Shown: positions 6,186 to 8,735 of the stretch, one piece after another
Numbering within the stretch: position 1 is the first letter of the stretch
Layout: each line of letters opens with the position of its first letter
NCBI GenBank assembly: GCA_014845975.1
Contig: RKAN01000054.1
Coordinates: forward strand, 1 to 8,735
Direction: 5' to 3'
Source of the DNA: a bacterium
GTDB lineage: Bacteria > Bacillota_I > Bacilli_A > RF39 > UBA660
Length of the DNA: 8,735 bases
The notes under the pieces: model-generated
The model's database searches: none
What the model was told of the DNA's origin: nothing
Seen by the model: the letters and a program-made list of their open reading frames with translations, nothing else
Position numbers and translations under genes: made by a program

Positions 6186-6437
6186 TTATATTAATTTTTT
6201 TAATTCTTCATAAATTTGACTAGGTACTTCTACTTGTAATTGGCGATCAAGTATTTTATTTTTCTCTGCTTTTTCAATTACTTCTAAATCTAATTTTAAA
6301 TAAGCACCTCTTCCATTTGCCTTTCCTGAAGCATCAATTATAACCGTTCCCTCTGGTGTTCTAACAACTCTAATTAATTCTTGCTTCGGACATCTTTCTT
6401 TCGTAATAACACAAGTTCTTAGTGGTATTTTTTTCAT
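6186..6437 (-). CDS. ylxR: YlxR-family RNA-binding protein (RNase P modulator RnpM)
   Basis: YlxR (DUF448) is a small RNA-binding protein encoded in nusA-infB operons; the Bacillus member is reported to bind RNase P RNA and modulate its activity. The 83-aa product is typical in length and shows the N-terminal RTCVITKE segment (7-14), the ELIRVVRTPEG strand (20-30) and the signature GRGAYL (42-47). The usual Cys after GRGAYL is Lys here. The start is the ATG at 6437 because AGGAGGA (6443-6449) lies 5 nt upstream, overlapping the nusA stop; a much longer in-frame extension would run back into nusA coding sequence. It is followed directly by infB; the L7Ae-like ylxQ that normally lies between them is missing. 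Confidence 0.94.
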   Translation of the reverse strand: MKKIPLRTCVITKERCPKQELIRVVRTPEGTVIIDASGKANGRGAYLKLDLEVIEKAEKNKILDRQLQVEVPSQIYEELKKLI

Positions 6438-6447
6438 AAAAATCCTC

Positions 6448-7611
6448 CTATTCCTCGATGATGTTAATTCCCTCTTCACGAGCTTGTTCATAAGTTTTGA
6501 CATCAATTTTATAATGTGTTAAACGTGCTGCTAATTTCACATTTAATCCTTTTTTACCAATTGCTAAAGAAAGATTTTCATCATTTACAATAGCAGTTGC
6601 TTCTTTTTGTTTTTCGTCTGTTACAAATACTAATACATCACGAGCTGGACTTAAAGCATTCGCAATAAATTTATTAGGATCTTTGTCATAAGGAATAATA
6701 TCTATTTTTTCTCCATTTAATTCTTCAATAATTCTATTAATTCTAGCTCCTCTTTCTCCTATACAAGAACCTACTGGATCAACATTAGGATTTTCAGACA
6801 TCACTGCTACTTTTGTTCTATTACCTGGATCTCTCGCAACACTATACACTAAAATAATTCCTTCATTAATTTCTGGTATTTCAAGTTCAAATAATCTTTT
6901 TACAAAACCATAATGAATTCTAGAAAGAAGAATTACTGGTCCTCTATTATTGCTATCTACTTTGGTAATATATACTTTGATAGAAGATCCCATTTTAATA
7001 GTTTCTCCTGGCATAATCTCAGTTTTAGGTAAAATTCCTTGTGCTTTTCCTAAATCGATGTAATAATTTCTTTGATCTTCCATAGCTACAAGACCTACTA
7101 CCATTTCTCCTTCTTTGTCATTATATTCATTTATAATTATATTTTTCTCTGCTTCTCTAATTTTTTGTACAACAACTTGTTTTGCTGTAGAAGCTGCAAC
7201 ACGACCAAAATCTTTTGGTGTTACTTCTTCTTCAATTGTTTCTCCAAGCTTAATATCAGGAACTATTTTTCTAGCATCTTCTAATGTTAAATGAATTCGA
7301 TCATCGAAAATAAAAGGTAATACTTCTCCGCCATCATCTTCTTCATCCTCTTCATTAATGGTAGAAAAGTCAATATCTTTAAAACTCTTATATTTTTCTT
7401 CTTCTGCTCTATCTACTACTGTTTTATAGGAATAAACTTTAATTTCTCCTGTTTCTTTATTAATATCAACTCTAACATTTGCTAAAGAATTGTAATTTTT
7501 TTTATACGCTGCTGTTAAAGCAAGTTCCATTGCCTCATAAATTGTATCTTCATCAATTCCTTTTTCTTTTACTAAAAGATCAACTGCTTTTTTTAAATCT
7601 TTACTATTCAT
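6448..7611 (-). CDS. nusA: Transcription termination/antitermination factor NusA
   Basis: NusA binds RNA polymerase near the RNA exit channel, enhancing pausing and intrinsic termination and taking part in rRNA antitermination. The 387-aa product has the N-terminal polymerase-binding domain (1 to about 155), an S1 domain (about 165-232), KH1 with IGERG (284-288) and KH2 with IGKKG (351-355), then a short Glu-rich tail. The LSRIHYGFVKRLFELEIPEI junction between S1 and KH1 is well conserved. An acidic stretch at about 87-95 followed by GGEVLPF lengthens the N-terminal domain compared with the Bacillus protein (371 aa). The start is the ATG at 7611, 1 nt after the rimP stop, with an AGGAAGGA-type site inside the rimP end; an upstream in-frame extension would overlap rimP. 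It is the second gene of the rimP-nusA-ylxR-infB unit. Confidence 0.97.
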   Translation of the reverse strand: MNSKDLKKAVDLLVKEKGIDEDTIYEAMELALTAAYKKNYNSLANVRVDINKETGEIKVYSYKTVVDRAEEEKYKSFKDIDFSTINEEDEEDDGGEVLPFIFDDRIHLTLEDARKIVPDIKLGETIEEEVTPKDFGRVAASTAKQVVVQKIREAEKNIIINEYNDKEGEMVVGLVAMEDQRNYYIDLGKAQGILPKTEIMPGETIKMGSSIKVYITKVDSNNRGPVILLSRIHYGFVKRLFELEIPEINEGIILVYSVARDPGNRTKVAVMSENPNVDPVGSCIGERGARINRIIEELNGEKIDIIPYDKDPNKFIANALSPARDVLVFVTDEKQKEATAIVNDENLSLAIGKKGLNVKLAARLTHYKIDVKTYEQAREEGINIIEE

Positions 7612-7612
7612 A

Positions 7613-7867
7613 TTAAACACATCCTTCCTCTTTTGAACAAACATCTAAAATATAATTATCTTGTAAATATTCTACATCATCTAAAATTGGATTAATTAAT
7701 TTGGAAACAGTAACACAGTCTTCTACGTCAATGATTCCTTTTTTGTCAATGACAACTCTTAAGAAAAGTGTTCCATCTTCTTTTACATATTCTACATGAT
7801 CTAGTATATATTTATTGTCACTTATTATCCCTTCAATCAATTTTGTTACTTTTTCTTCAACACTCAT
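7613..7867 (-). CDS. rimP: Ribosome maturation factor RimP, N-terminal domain only (short form)
   Basis: RimP binds 30S precursors and assists early S12/S5-region assembly. Identity rests on position (first gene before nusA) and on match to the RimP N-domain: LDHVEYVKEDGTLFLRVVIDKKG.IDVEDCVTVSKLINPILD, then DNYILDVCS. The product is only 84 aa, against about 150 aa for typical RimP. It stops where the conserved SSPG.ER segment would continue; that segment reads CSKEEGCV. The whole C-terminal SH3-like domain is absent, and nusA begins 1 nt later, so no decayed remnant lies downstream. The start is the ATG at 7867, with GGAGGT (7872-7877) upstream; an in-frame ATG 12 nt earlier overlaps that site. 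The gene is preceded by a leader hairpin and a good promoter. Confidence 0.88.
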   Translation of the reverse strand: MSVEEKVTKLIEGIISDNKYILDHVEYVKEDGTLFLRVVIDKKGIIDVEDCVTVSKLINPILDDVEYLQDNYILDVCSKEEGCV

Positions 7868-7888
7868 AAATACCTCCATTTAAAGGAA

Positions 7889-7913
7889 AGAGTGGGCTTT
7901 TTTTGCTCACTCT
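7889..7913 (-). promoter_or_regulatory. rimP-nusA operon leader hairpin (possible attenuator)
   Basis: Arms AGAGTGAGC and GCCCACTCT on the minus strand enclose a loop of seven A. Eight of nine positions pair, with one A-C mismatch, and TTTCCTTT follows on the 3' side. The hairpin lies between the predicted start (about 7925) and the rimP Shine-Dalgarno. Similar GTGGGC...GCCCAC hairpins are, from memory, common before rimP in Firmicutes and could act in NusA-dependent autoregulation; this is inference. As plus-strand RNA the mismatch becomes a G-U pair. Confidence 0.55.
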
Positions 7914-7931
7914 AAGTTCCAGTACAAATTT

Positions 7932-7960
7932 ATTATATCATGTATTTTTTCAAAATTCAA
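7932..7960 (-). promoter_or_regulatory. Sigma-A-like promoter of the rimP-nusA-ylxR-infB operon
   Basis: On the minus strand the -35 is TTGAAT (7955-7960), the spacer 17 nt and the -10 a consensus TATAAT (7932-7937). The predicted start is near 7925, giving a leader of about 58 nt that contains the hairpin. Confidence 0.75.
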
Positions 7961-7988
7961 TTATTTATTTTTATATTTTAAAATTCCA

Positions 7989-7997
7989 TGTTATAAT
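7989..7997 (+). promoter_or_regulatory. Extended -10 promoter of the CPBP protease gene
   Basis: TGT followed by consensus TATAAT forms an extended -10 (TGnTATAAT). The -35 region upstream (about 7969-7975) is a poor match, as is usual for extended -10 promoters. The start would fall near 8003, at the 5' edge of AGGTGA (8003-8008), giving a very short leader. Confidence 0.5.
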
Positions 7998-8014
7998 GAA
8001 CAAGGTGATTATTT

Positions 8015-8735
8015 ATGATAAATAAACTAGTTCATTACGACTATAAAAATGCATTATTAGGATTTTTAGCAATATTTGCTTATTTCACACTATCTTCCCT
8101 TGAAGCTCTTCCTTTTTCTATTGCTCATGTAAATATCGATACAATCCCAAATTATGTAAAAATTGGTTATTTAATGATTTATGAAATTCTTACTATGTCA
8201 ATTATTCTACTTATTTTTCATAAAAAAATTGAACGTGATTTTGAAGATATTTTAATTCATCATAAGGAATACTATTCTAAATATATAAAAGTTTGGTTGA
8301 TAGGATTAATGGTAATGCTTCTTAGTAATTCTTTCATTATCTTCATTTTACAAAATGATATGTCTGGTAATGAAAGTGCAGTTCGATCTTTATTTCAAAT
8401 TAGTCCACTTTATATTTATCTCACTTCAACATTGTATGCACCTTGTGTAGAAGAATTAGTATTTAGACAAGGAATTTGCAATATATTAGGAAGAAATAGA
8501 TTATTTATTTTAGTATCTGGAATCGTATTTGGAGGACTTCACATTATCGGAAATATTCAAACAACTACTGATATATTATATTTAATTCCTTATTCTTCCT
8601 TAGGGATTGCATTTGCTTACATGCTTTATAAAACAGATAATATCTTTGTTTCTATGGGATTTCACTTTTTACATAATGGGCTTTTGGTATCACTTCAATT
8701 TTTAACTTTTTTGTACAGTTGGGGTCTTGTCATGT
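8015..8735 (+). CDS. CPBP-family intramembrane glutamic protease (partial, runs off right edge)
   Basis: The frame is open from the ATG at 8015 for 240 codons to the window edge. AGGTGA (8003-8008) lies 6 nt upstream. The protein is multi-pass: hydrophobic segments near residues 12-27, 48-68, 92-112, 131-145, 162-180 and 186-205. The three CPBP (Abi/Rce1-like) motifs are present in order: EELVFR (Glu146, Glu147, Arg151), FGGLH (Phe172, His176) and HFLHN (His217, Asn221). These residues form the membrane-embedded catalytic site of this family, which includes eukaryotic Rce1 and bacterial proteins linked to bacteriocin self-immunity and peptide maturation. No bacteriocin-like gene is visible nearby, so the substrate is unknown. 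It is the only plus-strand gene and is divergent from rimP. Confidence 0.9.
   Translation, partial: MINKLVHYDYKNALLGFLAIFAYFTLSSLEALPFSIAHVNIDTIPNYVKIGYLMIYEILTMSIILLIFHKKIERDFEDILIHHKEYYSKYIKVWLIGLMVMLLSNSFIIFILQNDMSGNESAVRSLFQISPLYIYLTSTLYAPCVEELVFRQGICNILGRNRLFILVSGIVFGGLHIIGNIQTTTDILYLIPYSSLGIAFAYMLYKTDNIFVSMGFHFLHNGLLVSLQFLTFLYSWGLVM

Noticed and set aside
6438..6506. Longer ylxR overlapping nusA
   Set aside because: The extra residues do not match YlxR proteins, and a strong Shine-Dalgarno precedes the ATG at 6437.
7613..7640. Frameshift as the cause of the short RimP
   Set aside because: The following bases are the nusA Shine-Dalgarno and start; no RimP C-terminal sequence follows in any frame.

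Overview
The window is strongly AT-rich DNA from a low-GC Gram-positive-type bacterium (Bacillota, Bacilli side). The evidence is the conserved rimP-nusA-ylxR-infB cluster, a T-box leader, strong purine-rich Shine-Dalgarno sites, sigma-A-like promoters and a lipobox lipoprotein. TGA ends deoC and tyrS, and Trp in infB is encoded by TGG, so the standard bacterial code is in use; Mycoplasma/Spiroplasma are unlikely. The exported proteins with 'NNKGFAITGILYT' or 'TVNNALDELY' signatures suggest an uncultured gut Bacilli lineage (RF39- or Erysipelotrichales-like). That placement is inference.

Layout. Everything from 1 to 7867 is on the minus strand, so read it right to left. A sigma-A-like promoter (7932-7960) and a leader hairpin (7889-7913) precede rimP (short form), nusA, ylxR and infB. 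This is the transcription/translation-factor operon, with ylxQ absent. infB ends in an AT-rich hairpin with a T tract. Next comes a non-canonical insertion: a 188-aa pilin-like, membrane-anchored protein with its own near-consensus promoter. rbfA follows with its own promoter, then an unrecognised 61-aa ORF overlapping the rbfA 3' end. A tyrosine-type T-box (about 2648-2812) then leads a two-gene unit, deoC and tyrS, joined by an ATGA overlap. Last are a small lipoprotein and the 5' end of another exported protein, separated by a terminator and a promoter. On the plus strand, divergent from rimP, is a CPBP-family intramembrane protease running off the right edge.

How it fits together. RimP, NusA, YlxR, IF2 and RbfA serve 30S maturation, transcription elongation, RNase P modulation and translation initiation. 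TyrRS charges tRNA-Tyr and should be induced by uncharged tRNA-Tyr through the T-box, which also controls deoC (deoxyribose-phosphate aldolase). The cell-surface genes (pilin-like protein, lipoprotein, partial anchored protein) look like lineage-specific accessory genes set among housekeeping genes.

No mobile element, CRISPR array, tRNA or rRNA was seen. The points most worth a second look are the T-box architecture, the single-domain RimP, the pilin-like insertion and the 61-aa overlapping ORF. None amounts to a demonstrated new system.
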